Source: M3007 sp964589365 (lineage in GTDB: Bacteria > Bacteroidota > Bacteroidia > Chitinophagales > Saprospiraceae). From it: 23,293 nt of DNA. The DNA lies in the NCBI GenBank assembly GCA_964589365.1, contig CAZPTQ010000078.1, forward strand, positions 1 to 23,293, in the 5' to 3' direction. A model generated the notes under the pieces. It had not been told where the DNA came from and did no database searches. It saw nothing but the letters and a program-made list of their open reading frames with translations. Below are positions 1-6,554 of this stretch, one piece after another. Both the position numbers and the translations under genes were made by a program. The stretch's first letter is position 1. Each line of letters begins with the position of its first letter.

Positions 1-31
1 CCGAAAAAGGCACGATACATGCCTTTTTCGG
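1..31. terminator. Perfect 11-bp hairpin downstream of serC
   Basis: Positions 1-11 and 21-31 are exact reverse complements around a 9-base loop. The A5/T5 runs lie inside the stem. It sits about 70 bases beyond the serC stop codon and could end serC transcription or work in both directions. There is no clear U-tract after the stem, so terminator function is inferred. Confidence 0.5.
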
Positions 32-39
32 ATCAAAAC

Positions 40-85
40 AATCGTAAATCGTAAATCGTAAATCGTAAATCGTAAATCGTAAATC
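40..85. repeat. Heptamer tandem repeat (CGTAAAT)x6
   Basis: Six exact head-to-tail copies of CGTAAAT run from 43 to 84, with partial units at both ends; a degenerate TGTAAAT follows at about 92-98. The array ends about 15 bases from the serC stop codon. It resembles the heptanucleotide short tandem repeats (STRR) described in cyanobacteria, but homology is not implied. Confidence 0.9.
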
Positions 86-100
86 CAAAATTGTAAATCA

Positions 101-1177
101 TTACCCTTTGCGTTCAGCGAAATCACGCATCAATTGCACCAATGCCTGCACACTTTTTTGTGGCAAAGCATTGTAAGTACTGGCACGGAAACCGCCTACT
201 AAACGGTGGCCTTTCAGCCCGATCATACCATTGGCCTCACAGAGTTTTCCAAACTCCCCCTCCAATGCCGCATACTTTTCGTTCATCACAAAACAGATGT
301 TCATATGCGAGCGGTCTTCTGTAGCTACGGTGCCACGGAAAAGCGGGTTGCGGTCAATTTCATCGTATAGCAGCAAGGCTTTGGCTTTGTTTCTGCGTTG
401 CAATGCTTTGAGTCCGCCGCTCTTTTTGATCCAGCGCAAAGTGAGCATACTCACATATATAGGGAATACGGGCGGGGTGTTATAAAGCGAATTCTCTTTT
501 ACAAACGTGCGATAATCCAGCATTGCGGGCAAATGACGATGCACTTTCCCAAGCATATCATCGCGGACAATAACGACAGTGGTGCCGGCCGGCCCAAGGT
601 TTTTCTGTGCTCCAGCGTAAATGAGACCGAACTGTTCGGGCTTGAACGGGCGGCTCAAAAAATCGGACGACATATCACACACAATCGGCACGGGCGACTT
701 AGGGAACTTTCGCATCTGGGTGCCGTAAATGGTATTGTTGCTGGTCAAGTGCAGGTATTTTGCGGACTTTGTAATCTTGTAATCTTTGGGGATGAACGTG
801 AAATGCTGCTCCTTTGAAGAAGCTATAACCTGCACATTTCCAAAGGATTCTGCCTCTTTGATGGCTTTATCCGCCCACACACCCGTATTGACAAAGAGGG
901 CAGTATCGTCCTCATTGAGCAGATTCATCGGGGCCATGAAGAACTGAGTGCTCGCGCCGCCCGTTAGCCACAAAACGTGGTAGTTATCAGGTAGACCGAT
1001 GATCTCGCGCATGAGTGCGTTGGCTTCTTCGATGATGGCAGTGAATTCAGGTCCACGGTGGGAGAGTTCGAGGAGGCTAAGGCCTGTGTTTTGGTAGTTG
1101 ACGGCTGCTTTTCCAGCTTCTTTCAGTACGGAAGCGGGCAATACCGCCGGGCCTGCAGAGAAATTGTGTTTTTTCAT
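101..1177 (-). CDS. serC: Phosphoserine aminotransferase
   Basis: This PLP enzyme converts 3-phosphohydroxypyruvate and glutamate to O-phosphoserine in serine synthesis, and a related step serves pyridoxal-phosphate synthesis; it is cytoplasmic. The 358-residue length is normal for the family. The N-terminus carries the typical FSAGPA motif (residues 6-11). GGAST (73-77) fits the cofactor phosphate-binding loop. The sequence GAQKNLGPAG near residues 189-198 contains the lysine (about K192) that forms the Schiff base with PLP. The ATG start directly precedes KKHNFSAGPA, as in family members. The gene follows hemB on the same strand after a gap of about 180 bases that holds a large inverted repeat, so it is probably transcribed separately. 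No other serine-pathway gene is nearby. Confidence 0.96.
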   Translation of the reverse strand: MKKHNFSAGPAVLPASVLKEAGKAAVNYQNTGLSLLELSHRGPEFTAIIEEANALMREIIGLPDNYHVLWLTGGASTQFFMAPMNLLNEDDTALFVNTGVWADKAIKEAESFGNVQVIASSKEQHFTFIPKDYKITKSAKYLHLTSNNTIYGTQMRKFPKSPVPIVCDMSSDFLSRPFKPEQFGLIYAGAQKNLGPAGTTVVIVRDDMLGKVHRHLPAMLDYRTFVKENSLYNTPPVFPIYVSMLTLRWIKKSGGLKALQRRNKAKALLLYDEIDRNPLFRGTVATEDRSHMNICFVMNEKYAALEGEFGKLCEANGMIGLKGHRLVGGFRASTYNALPQKSVQALVQLMRDFAERKG

Positions 1178-1220
1178 GGGTGGTGTGTATTTTGGTTTTT
1201 AATTGATTTAAGCGTTAAGA

Positions 1221-1315
1221 GATGGAACAAGGATTGCACGGATTAGACACGGGTTTGTAAGTTTTGTTTTTCAGGAAAAAAATCTGTGTCTAATCCGTGC
1301 AATCCGTGTTCCATC
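1221..1315. repeat. Inverted repeat, 32-bp arms, between hemB and serC
   Basis: Arms 1221-1252 and 1284-1315 are reverse complements with two mismatches and a 31-base spacer. Each arm contains a 9-base periodicity around CACGGATTR. The element lies downstream of hemB and upstream of serC, both on the minus strand. It could end hemB transcription. The internal periodicity also suits a dispersed intergenic repeat family, which cannot be tested from this window. Confidence 0.8.
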
Positions 1316-1359
1316 CTATCGGAATTAAGGGCAAAAATAGCGGTATTATTTATTCTTGT

Positions 1360-2328
1360 CTACTTAAACCGCTTCGCCCACTCTTTTGCAAAATATGTCA
1401 AGATCACATCTGCCCCAGCCCTGCGGATACTCAACAAGGCCTCTGGCATGGCCCGCTCAAAATCGAGCCAGCCGTTGTTGCAGGCAGCCCGGAGCATGGC
1501 GCATTCGCCGCTCACATGGTAGGCCGCAATGGGCAGATCGGAATTTTCTTTGAGCAAATGGATTACATCCAGGTAGTGCAACGCTGGTTTCACCATGAGC
1601 ATGTCGGCGCCTTCAGCGGTATCGAGCGCGGCCTCAATGAGGGCTTCACGCTTGTTTGCAGGGTTCATTTGGTAACTTTTTTTGTCGCCGCTTTTGGGGG
1701 CCGAGTCAAGCGCATCGCGGAAGGGTCCGTACATCGCGCTGGCATATTTGGCTGTGTAGGCGAGTATGCCAGTCTTTGTAAAGCCTTCGTTGTCAAGCGC
1801 CTGGCGAATAAATCCCACGCGACCGTCCATCATGTCGGATGGGCCAAGCATATCGAACCCTGCTTCGGCCTGGGCTACGGACATTCGGGCAAGTATGGGC
1901 AGCGTGTCGTCATTTACAATTTCTCCGTCACGAACCAATCCGTCGTGTCCGTCGCTGGAGTAGGGGTCCATGGCTACATCGCTTATCAGACAACATTCTG
2001 GGAATCGCTTTTTAATGTCGCGGGCAACTTTCAGATAAAAATTGTCGGGCGACCAGCTGTGGGTCGCCATTGTGTCTTTCAAGTGCTCTGCTACTGCGGG
2101 GAACAAGACAAAATTGGTCAGGCCCAAATTCATGCATTCCTCAATTTCGAGCAGCAAGTTTTCAGGCGAAAAACGGAAGATTCCGGGCAGCGAATGAATT
2201 TCGCTGCGGATGCCCGAACCATTGAGCACAAATAATGGGAAAACAAGGTGCTCGGTAGTCAAATGAGTTTCGGTAACCATGCCTCGGATGGCGGCGGATT
2301 GGCGGTTTCGGCGTGGGCGACGGAGCAT
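1360..2328 (-). CDS. hemB: Delta-aminolevulinic acid dehydratase (porphobilinogen synthase)
   Basis: The enzyme condenses two 5-aminolevulinate molecules to porphobilinogen, an early cytoplasmic step of heme synthesis. I chose the ATG at 2328, giving 322 residues starting MLRRPRRNR, because this is the usual family N-terminus and length. The longer reading frame to 2433 runs through heptad repeats and is probably untranslated. The two active-site lysines lie in AYTAKYAS (about K194) and MVKPALHYLD (about K247). The metal region at about 117-130 reads DVAMDPYSSDGHDG: Asp/Ala replace the cysteines of zinc-dependent enzymes, as in the magnesium-type, plant-like class. The substrate-pocket motif GPSDMMDGRV is present. 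A heptamer repeat array abuts the start codon. Confidence 0.96.
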   Translation of the reverse strand: MLRRPRRNRQSAAIRGMVTETHLTTEHLVFPLFVLNGSGIRSEIHSLPGIFRFSPENLLLEIEECMNLGLTNFVLFPAVAEHLKDTMATHSWSPDNFYLKVARDIKKRFPECCLISDVAMDPYSSDGHDGLVRDGEIVNDDTLPILARMSVAQAEAGFDMLGPSDMMDGRVGFIRQALDNEGFTKTGILAYTAKYASAMYGPFRDALDSAPKSGDKKSYQMNPANKREALIEAALDTAEGADMLMVKPALHYLDVIHLLKENSDLPIAAYHVSGECAMLRAACNNGWLDFERAMPEALLSIRRAGADVILTYFAKEWAKRFK

Positions 2329-2332
2329 GGGT

Positions 2333-2361
2333 GGTGGATTGGTGATTGGTGATTGGTGATT
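2333..2361. repeat. Heptamer tandem repeat (GGTGATT) abutting the hemB start
   Basis: Three exact GGTGATT units occupy 2341-2361, preceded by an 8-base variant at 2333-2340. On the hemB strand the unit reads AATCACC. The array ends four bases upstream of the chosen hemB ATG, so copy-number change would alter the leader. Single degenerate AATCACC-like units also occur near 22990-23010, after the LytTR gene. Confidence 0.85.
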
Positions 2362-2398
2362 GGCCTGCAAAAATAAGGGCAGGGTATGGTCTAGTATG

Positions 2399-2959
2399 TC
2401 ATATTTTGTTGAAGAATCGAATAGCTTGCTCAACCAACTCCATTGTTCCGAATTCTTCTTCTATCCGCAGCACTGGGCAAGTCAACTTTCCCAGCCATTC
2501 CAACTCCTGAGTGCGGCTTCGGATATTACCCGAATCATTATCATAAGCAGCAGCCCAGCTACAGAATTTTTCATAAACTGTGTTCAAATCACCGCCCGGA
2601 GCGAGCCTTTCTGCGCCATAACGGGCTAGCTCCCGCGCTCTAATTCGCGCCAAACGCATTTCAGCAGGAAGCCAGCAATACACCACCGCTTCGAATCGAG
2701 GAATAAACACATCGCCCCAGCCGCAGAGCGCACCAGAAAGCACCCAGCCCTCATGGGCATCTAAATCCTTGGTTAACAATTGTCTGCGATGCTCAGGATT
2801 TCGGCGGCGGCGATAAGGCAGGGCATCGTCAGTGAACCAATGGTAATCGTCGGTGTCGAAATGGGAAATGTTCAGCCGTTCGGCGAGAGCGCGGCCGAGG
2901 GTCGTGACACCTGAACCGGGTGCGCCGAGGAGGTGAATCTTGGATATTGGAACAGACAT
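2399..2959 (-). CDS. Adenylate-kinase-like AAA/P-loop NTPase
   Basis: This is a predicted cytoplasmic nucleoside/nucleotide kinase-fold protein of 186 residues from the ATG at 2959. An upstream ATG-initiated form (2995) only adds a hydrophobic, unconserved leader. The P-loop at about residues 12-20 reads GAPGSGVTT, so the Walker A lysine is replaced by valine. Lysine-less loops such as GASGSGTTT are, from memory, common in this subfamily, so this need not mean loss of function. Other family marks are FDTDDYHW, WVLSG and GWGD after strand two, and a lid-like arginine-rich stretch (MRLARIRARELARYG) followed by WAAAYD. The substrate is unknown. It lies 70 bases upstream of hemB on the same strand and may share a transcript with it. 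Confidence 0.8.
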   Translation of the reverse strand: MSVPISKIHLLGAPGSGVTTLGRALAERLNISHFDTDDYHWFTDDALPYRRRRNPEHRRQLLTKDLDAHEGWVLSGALCGWGDVFIPRFEAVVYCWLPAEMRLARIRARELARYGAERLAPGGDLNTVYEKFCSWAAAYDNDSGNIRSRTQELEWLGKLTCPVLRIEEEFGTMELVEQAIRFFNKI

Positions 2960-2999
2960 GGAAGAAATTGGGGTGCAAAGGAAGTAAACATACACAAGA

Positions 3000-3036
3000 A
3001 AAGCCTCTCATCGCTGTACGCGGCGGGAGGCTTTTC
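3000..3036. terminator. Hairpin terminator after the carbonic anhydrase remnant
   Basis: AAAAGCCTC (3000-3008) pairs with GAGGCTTTT (3028-3036) around a 19-base loop. On the plus strand it is followed by a T-rich tail (3037-3047); on the minus strand the stem itself ends in TTTT. It lies between the carbonic anhydrase stop and the kinase-like start. Confidence 0.6.
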
Positions 3037-3063
3037 ATTATTTTTGATAACCAAATTGATGTT

Positions 3064-3630
3064 TTACCCCGGGTGGTGCTTGATCACACGGCTGCCAAGC
3101 ACTTGCACCGGACGAGCATTCTCATGCTCCAGTGCTTCGAAATCATGAATCTGCGTCGTAGAGGCTTCAATAGGATGTTCCATTACAATCCAGGTCACGA
3201 TCTCAGAGCAGGGAGGGGTAGTGAGTGAGCCGGCGTACGTGAAATAACTCTTGTCGCTGGGCATTAAATCAAGTGCACTGAAGGTGTCGGATGATTCGTA
3301 TGAACCGTCTTTCGTGCCTGGGAGGTGATGTACAAAGTGTTCCAAAACGGCATTTTCAGTGCCTTCTTCTACCAAAACCCCGATTACGGCCAGTTTGCCG
3401 GTGGTCGCGTTTTGGTGTACAAAGTGCATCTCCAAGGGGGCATGCGTACCGTTTATGGCATGTTCGCTGTGCGTGTGGGTGTGAAATTGAAGGAGATTGT
3501 AGATAAGTCCGTCCACCAAAATGCTGCTGCCTCCGTCAAAATTGAATTGGATGGTATGGCCCTTGTTGACTATGTGGGTCGCAGTAGCCATGTACGTTTG
3601 AGGAATGTCTGTCAACGCTGCATCATCCAC
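3064..3630 (-). pseudogene. Alpha-carbonic anhydrase, N-terminally truncated
   Basis: The frame encodes the C-terminal three quarters of an alpha-class carbonic anhydrase (CO2 + H2O to bicarbonate; normally exported). Counting from a possible GTG at 3630, zinc ligands H50 and H52 lie in LLQFHTHTHSEH and H69 in LEMHFVH, with the usual glutamate E67 and the SLTTPPCSE loop (about 135-143). The signal peptide and about the first 50-60 residues are missing, including the proton-shuttle region. The five codons before the GTG read NISGG, which matches the family's SPI-N-I-S strand, and before them comes the TGA stop of the upstream CNNM gene in the same frame. This suggests a deletion that joined the CNNM gene end to the inside of the carbonic anhydrase gene. 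A short cytoplasmic product from GTG is possible, but activity is doubtful. Confidence 0.75.
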
Positions 3631-3645
3631 TCCGCCAGAAATGTT

Positions 3646-4962
3646 TCACTCCTCCTGCCCATTTTCCAAATGCTCCTCCATCAACTTTACCCGCAGGGCC
3701 ATCAAAATATTCTGCCTGCGCTCCAATACCGTGATTTCATAGGGCGCTATCTGGAAGGAGTCATTGCTCGAAGGTATTCGCCCAAAACGGTTGAGTACCA
3801 ATCCATTAAGCGTATTGTATTGCTTGTTTTCTGGGAAAGGCAGCGGCAGAAAATGGTTTAGGTCGTGCAGCGGTGCGATGCCCGACACATTGTAGCTGCC
3901 ATCCTCGTTTTGGGTTACCGGGGAAACTTCATCGTCGTGTTCGTCCTGGATTTCGCCTACCAGTTCTTCCAAAATATCTTCCATCGCGATCAGACCTTCG
4001 GTGCCGCCGTACTCGTCAATCACCATGCCGACGTGTATTTTTTTCGTCTGAAAATCCTTCAGTACCCGGTTGAGTCGGGCCGAGTTGTAAACAAAATGTA
4101 CCGGGCGCATCAATTCTTTTAGGTTCCAGTCATCTCCTCTGGTATTGGCTTTAAAAATATCTTTGGCAAACACAATGCCCATCAGGTTGTCAATATCGTC
4201 TTCATAAACCGGTATGCGGGAATACCCATTTTCAAGCACAGCGTTCAGAATTTCTTCACGCGCGGTGTCAATTTCCAGGGCAAATATATTTTTGCGCGGC
4301 ACCATTACCTGTTGCGCCGTCAGCTCAGAAAAATCGAAAGCATTCTGTATGATCTGGAAATTGTCCTCTTTGATGGCTCCGCTCTTGTGGCCTTGTCGCA
4401 CGAGCAGGCGCAGTTCTTCGGTGCTGTGCGCTTCGTGCTCGTCGGCGGGTTGGATACCTATCAATTTCAAAATCCGGTTGGCAAAGCCATTGAGTATCCA
4501 GATAAAAGGCCGGAACATTACAAAAAATGCCCGCATCGGCAGCGATACGAACAGCGTGGTTTCTTCCGGCTTGCGGATGGCGATGGATTTGGGTGCCAGT
4601 TCGCCAAAGACGATGTGCAGTACGGTGATGAGTGCAAAGGCCACAGGCAAGGCGATTTGGTGGGCCGTTTCATCTGGCACATTCATACCGAGCGCGTGAA
4701 AAAGCGCGATCAGTATTTTTGACACCACCGGCTCGCCAATCCAACCCAGACCAAGGCTGGCGAGGGTGATGCCGAGCTGGGTAGCAGAAAGGTAGGAATC
4801 GAGGTTGTTGAGCATTTTCTGCGCCAAACCGGCCATTCGGTGGCCCGATTTAGCGCGAAGCTCGATCTGTGAATAGCGCACCTTGACTATGGCAAATTCG
4901 GCGGCTACAAAAAAGCCATTCAGGAAAACCAGAAAAAAGGTGAGCAGTATGTCAAACGCCAT
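3646..4962 (-). CDS. CNNM/CorC (hemolysin-family) membrane protein with DUF21 and CBS domains
   Basis: This inner-membrane protein belongs to the family linked to magnesium or divalent-cation export and older 'hemolysin C' names. The 438 residues follow the usual order. A DUF21 membrane domain spans about 1-190, opening with FDILLTFFLVFLNGFFVAAE and containing the conserved stretch HIVFGELAPKSIAI. A CBS pair spans about 205-335, with GYSRIPVYEDDIDNLMGIV and HVGMVIDEYGGTEGLIAMED. A C-terminal CorC_HlyC domain ends LMEEHLENGQEE. Length and all domains are complete, so the gene appears intact. Its TGA stop lies 15 bases from the possible GTG of the carbonic anhydrase remnant and in the same frame. 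Metal specificity cannot be read from sequence alone. Confidence 0.92.
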   Translation of the reverse strand: MAFDILLTFFLVFLNGFFVAAEFAIVKVRYSQIELRAKSGHRMAGLAQKMLNNLDSYLSATQLGITLASLGLGWIGEPVVSKILIALFHALGMNVPDETAHQIALPVAFALITVLHIVFGELAPKSIAIRKPEETTLFVSLPMRAFFVMFRPFIWILNGFANRILKLIGIQPADEHEAHSTEELRLLVRQGHKSGAIKEDNFQIIQNAFDFSELTAQQVMVPRKNIFALEIDTAREEILNAVLENGYSRIPVYEDDIDNLMGIVFAKDIFKANTRGDDWNLKELMRPVHFVYNSARLNRVLKDFQTKKIHVGMVIDEYGGTEGLIAMEDILEELVGEIQDEHDDEVSPVTQNEDGSYNVSGIAPLHDLNHFLPLPFPENKQYNTLNGLVLNRFGRIPSSNDSFQIAPYEITVLERRQNILMALRVKLMEEHLENGQEE

Positions 4963-5073
4963 GCGTGGAAGGAATTGGTTGAATATCTACTGCAAAAGAC
5001 CGAAAATTATCTGATGCGGGGATGGTTTTTGGTGATTATGCTGCGTTCAGGGGGGGCTTCCTTTTCTGAATGC
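4963..5073. other. Intergenic gap upstream of the CNNM gene
   Basis: This gap of about 110 bases holds the presumed CNNM promoter on the minus strand, but I see no clean TAnnTTTG box. It contains a run of seven G at about 5050-5056. On its left is the CNNM start and on its right the decayed 3' end of the RES gene. Confidence 0.4.
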
Positions 5074-5535
5074 TCAACGAACGAACAATCTTGAATCAAA
5101 TGGGAATGGCTCGTTTTCCAAAATTTACACCTTTGAAAATTCAGGGTGCGCAGGGTTCAAAAGCCAATTGAAATCGCCTTTTACGGAGGCTGAAAGAACT
5201 TTCAGGCCTAAAAATTGACCGTTTTTCACAAAAGCATCGCCTTCTCGTCTGGTAAAATAGGCGTTTGCGAGCAGGTGCCAGTCCACTGGAAGTAGCGTTT
5301 CATCAAAAATGGAAAATGGTCCTGAGTCCGGGACGAAAATCGTGGTCAAGAAATAATCGGGAGGGACAATTCCAAAAGGCAGGTGGACGGCCACTTCCAA
5401 GGTGCTCAAGGCACGGTTTTCAGCCGTATAAAAAACAGCAGTGCCGGGACTATTCCAGCATCCGCCGTTGAGTTTTGCGCCAGTTCCTGAAAAGTCTTCC
5501 TTGTATTTGTCTCTGGAAAGCCGATAAAGAATCAT
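5074..5535 (-). pseudogene. Inactivated RES-domain toxin (NAD+ phosphorylase family)
   Basis: RES toxins of RES-Xre toxin-antitoxin pairs degrade NAD+. The frame from ATG 5535 gives MILYRLSRDKYKEDFSG, a normal family start, then GGCWNSPGTAVFYTAE and STLEVAVHL, and later VLSASVKGDFNWLLNP. The family arginine of GGRWN is cysteine (residue 26, codon TGC), while the tyrosine ten residues on (Y36) and glutamate (E47) keep the spacing known from characterised RES proteins. Translation stops at TAA (5125-5127) after HPEFSKV. Beyond it the same frame continues ILENEPFPFDSRLFVR to a TGA at 5074-5076, which is the expected FDxRL end. So there is a nonsense codon, probably from lysine AAA, plus loss of a catalytic residue. 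No Xre/ParS antitoxin is found upstream. The 136-residue product may still be made, but activity is unlikely. Confidence 0.8.
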
Positions 5536-5538
5536 GCT

Positions 5539-5676
5539 AGTACCGATGGGCAATTGGTGCAGGAGGCGCACACCAGCATCAATTCAATGCATGTGGAGGA
5601 CATTCCAAACGGGATTTATTTATTGAAAATTTGGACTGGGGAAAAAGTTGGCTGCTTCAGGTTTTTGAAAAACTGA
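5539..5676 (+). pseudogene. Orphan T9SS C-terminal sorting tail (gene fragment)
   Basis: On the plus strand, an open stretch with no start of its own encodes a typical Por-type (type A) secretion tail: DGQLVQEAH, then VEDIPNGIYLLKIWTGEK, ending GCFRFLKN and a TGA at 5674-5676. The pattern G-x-L-V, then D(I/L)PNGIYLL, then a basic end KN is characteristic of proteins exported by the type IX system. The rest of the secreted protein is absent: the fragment begins within about four bases of the start codon of the divergent RES remnant. It is therefore the 3' end of a lost gene left at a rearrangement junction. Confidence 0.7.
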
Positions 5677-5700
5677 GTCACTTAGCACATTTCTGGGAAT

Positions 5701-5757
5701 AAAAAAGCCACGGATTGGTGAAACCGTTTTCTTTAAACGGTATCGCCAATCTGTGGC
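5701..5757 (-). terminator. Intrinsic terminator of the Cys-repeat lipoprotein gene
   Basis: Arms 5707-5729 and 5735-5757 pair over 23 positions with two G-T wobbles and one mismatch. Read on the minus strand, the stem is followed by six T (plus-strand A run 5701-5706), the classic intrinsic-terminator form for the lipoprotein gene. The stretch 5758-5832 between this hairpin and the next shows nothing recognisable. Confidence 0.75.
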
Positions 5758-5832
5758 GCTAAAAAATGTAATGACAATAGCGTTTTACCCCTTTAATTCG
5801 CATGAGCGATATTTCAGCTCCGCTTTGCGCTT

Positions 5833-5888
5833 AGGAACGGTGTCAAAATAACCTCCCAATTTGATGCCATTCTTTTGATACCGTTCCT
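5833..5888. repeat. Inverted repeat, 16-bp arms, overlapping the lipoprotein stop codon
   Basis: Arms 5833-5848 and 5873-5888 match with one mismatch around a 24-base loop. The right arm touches the TAA stop of the lipoprotein gene. It may protect the mRNA 3' end or act as a first terminator ahead of the hairpin at 5701-5757. Confidence 0.65.
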
Positions 5889-6457
5889 TATTGATGGTAA
5901 CTCTTGTTATGTTCTGTCATTTTGCCACACTTAGCGCAAGCCACAGCCGATCCGCCGCCGCCTGCGCAGCCGCCAGGGCAGGTATAATGCCACACACCAG
6001 CCGCATTCTGCGGAGGTTCGGCCTTGGAAGGATTGGGCATTGTAATACTAGATTGGCCAGGAGCGCCCGGGGTGTTTGAAGGAGGGGGGGCTGTCGCGGT
6101 TGGGTTGCCAGTAGTTGAAGTGCTGGGAGTGCCGTGGTAAGCCTGGCTGTGGACGAGCGTGGTGCCGCACGTAGCACACGGAGTTGCCGAACCCGAACCT
6201 CCTTTACAGCCCTTTGGACAGGTGTAGTGCCACAATCCTGCCGCATTCTGAGGGGGTTCTGCAGCTGGTGGAGGGGTTCCAGTCCCAATAGTTGCGGTAG
6301 GATCAGGAAAATTCGACATGGGGTCGGCGCTGGGTTGTTGTTGATCACCAGGGGTTTCAACTGCGGCGCCTTGTGAGGCGGCGCTGTCGTTGCCGCATGC
6401 AGAGAAAACGCTTATGGCACAAAGTGCAGCGATGGTAAGGATGGATAGAAATTTCAT
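5888..6457 (-). CDS. Lipoprotein with duplicated four-cysteine (zinc-ribbon-like) module
   Basis: The ATG at 6457 gives 189 residues with a lipoprotein signal peptide: MKFLSILTIAALCAISVFSAC, modified cysteine at residue 21. An earlier start adds 23 residues before the signal peptide and is unlikely. A low-complexity P/T/Q/A linker leads to two copies of one module, at about 66-108 and 146-188. Each begins AEPPQNAAG(L/V)WHYTCP and contains C-x3-C-x9-C-x2-C followed by a His/Tyr-rich end (SQAYH or KSYH). The Cys pattern resembles the heavy-metal-binding zinc-ribbon-like domains (YTCPMHP type) of Bacteroidota efflux proteins, so metal binding at the cell surface or periplasm is a fair guess. No experimental function is known to me. 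It has its own likely promoter and terminator. Confidence 0.8.
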   Translation of the reverse strand: MKFLSILTIAALCAISVFSACGNDSAASQGAAVETPGDQQQPSADPMSNFPDPTATIGTGTPPPAAEPPQNAAGLWHYTCPKGCKGGSGSATPCATCGTTLVHSQAYHGTPSTSTTGNPTATAPPPSNTPGAPGQSSITMPNPSKAEPPQNAAGVWHYTCPGGCAGGGGSAVACAKCGKMTEHNKSYHQ

Positions 6458-6479
6458 GTTTAAAATTTTAGTAAGGGCG

Positions 6480-6487
6480 CAAAAGTA
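6480..6487 (-). promoter_or_regulatory. Bacteroidota -7 box for the lipoprotein gene
   Basis: The minus strand reads TACTTTTG, an exact TAnnTTTG match, 22 bases upstream of the lipoprotein ATG at 6457. No good -33 TTG is seen at the usual distance, so the call is moderate. Confidence 0.45.
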
Positions 6488-6554
6488 CTTCGACTTTGTG
6501 GAAATCAGCCCTGTAGAATCTTTCATTCACAACCATTTGACACTGAAGGTGCAT

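Noticed and set aside
40..85. Tandem repeat as a CRISPR array
   Set aside because: Seven-base units with no spacers and no cas genes.
1332..1339. TATTTTTG on the minus strand as a serC promoter
   Set aside because: It matches the -7 pattern, but no -33 element is present and it lies upstream of the large hairpin at 1221-1315.
1297..2235. 312-codon open frame on the plus strand opposite hemB
   Set aside because: It is the antisense shadow of hemB, shows no family features, and hemB is unmistakable.
1360..2328. Missing zinc cysteines in hemB as a sign of inactivation
   Set aside because: The Asp/Ala pattern is that of the known magnesium-type class, with both active-site lysines present.
2329..2433. 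Longer hemB start overlapping the kinase-like gene
   Set aside because: The extra 35 residues are encoded by heptad repeats and lack conservation; MLRRPRRNR is the usual start.
2399..2959. Walker A lysine replaced by valine as a dead enzyme
   Set aside because: Lysine-less loops (GxxGSGTTT) are, from memory, frequent in this subfamily, so it is not a strong anomaly.
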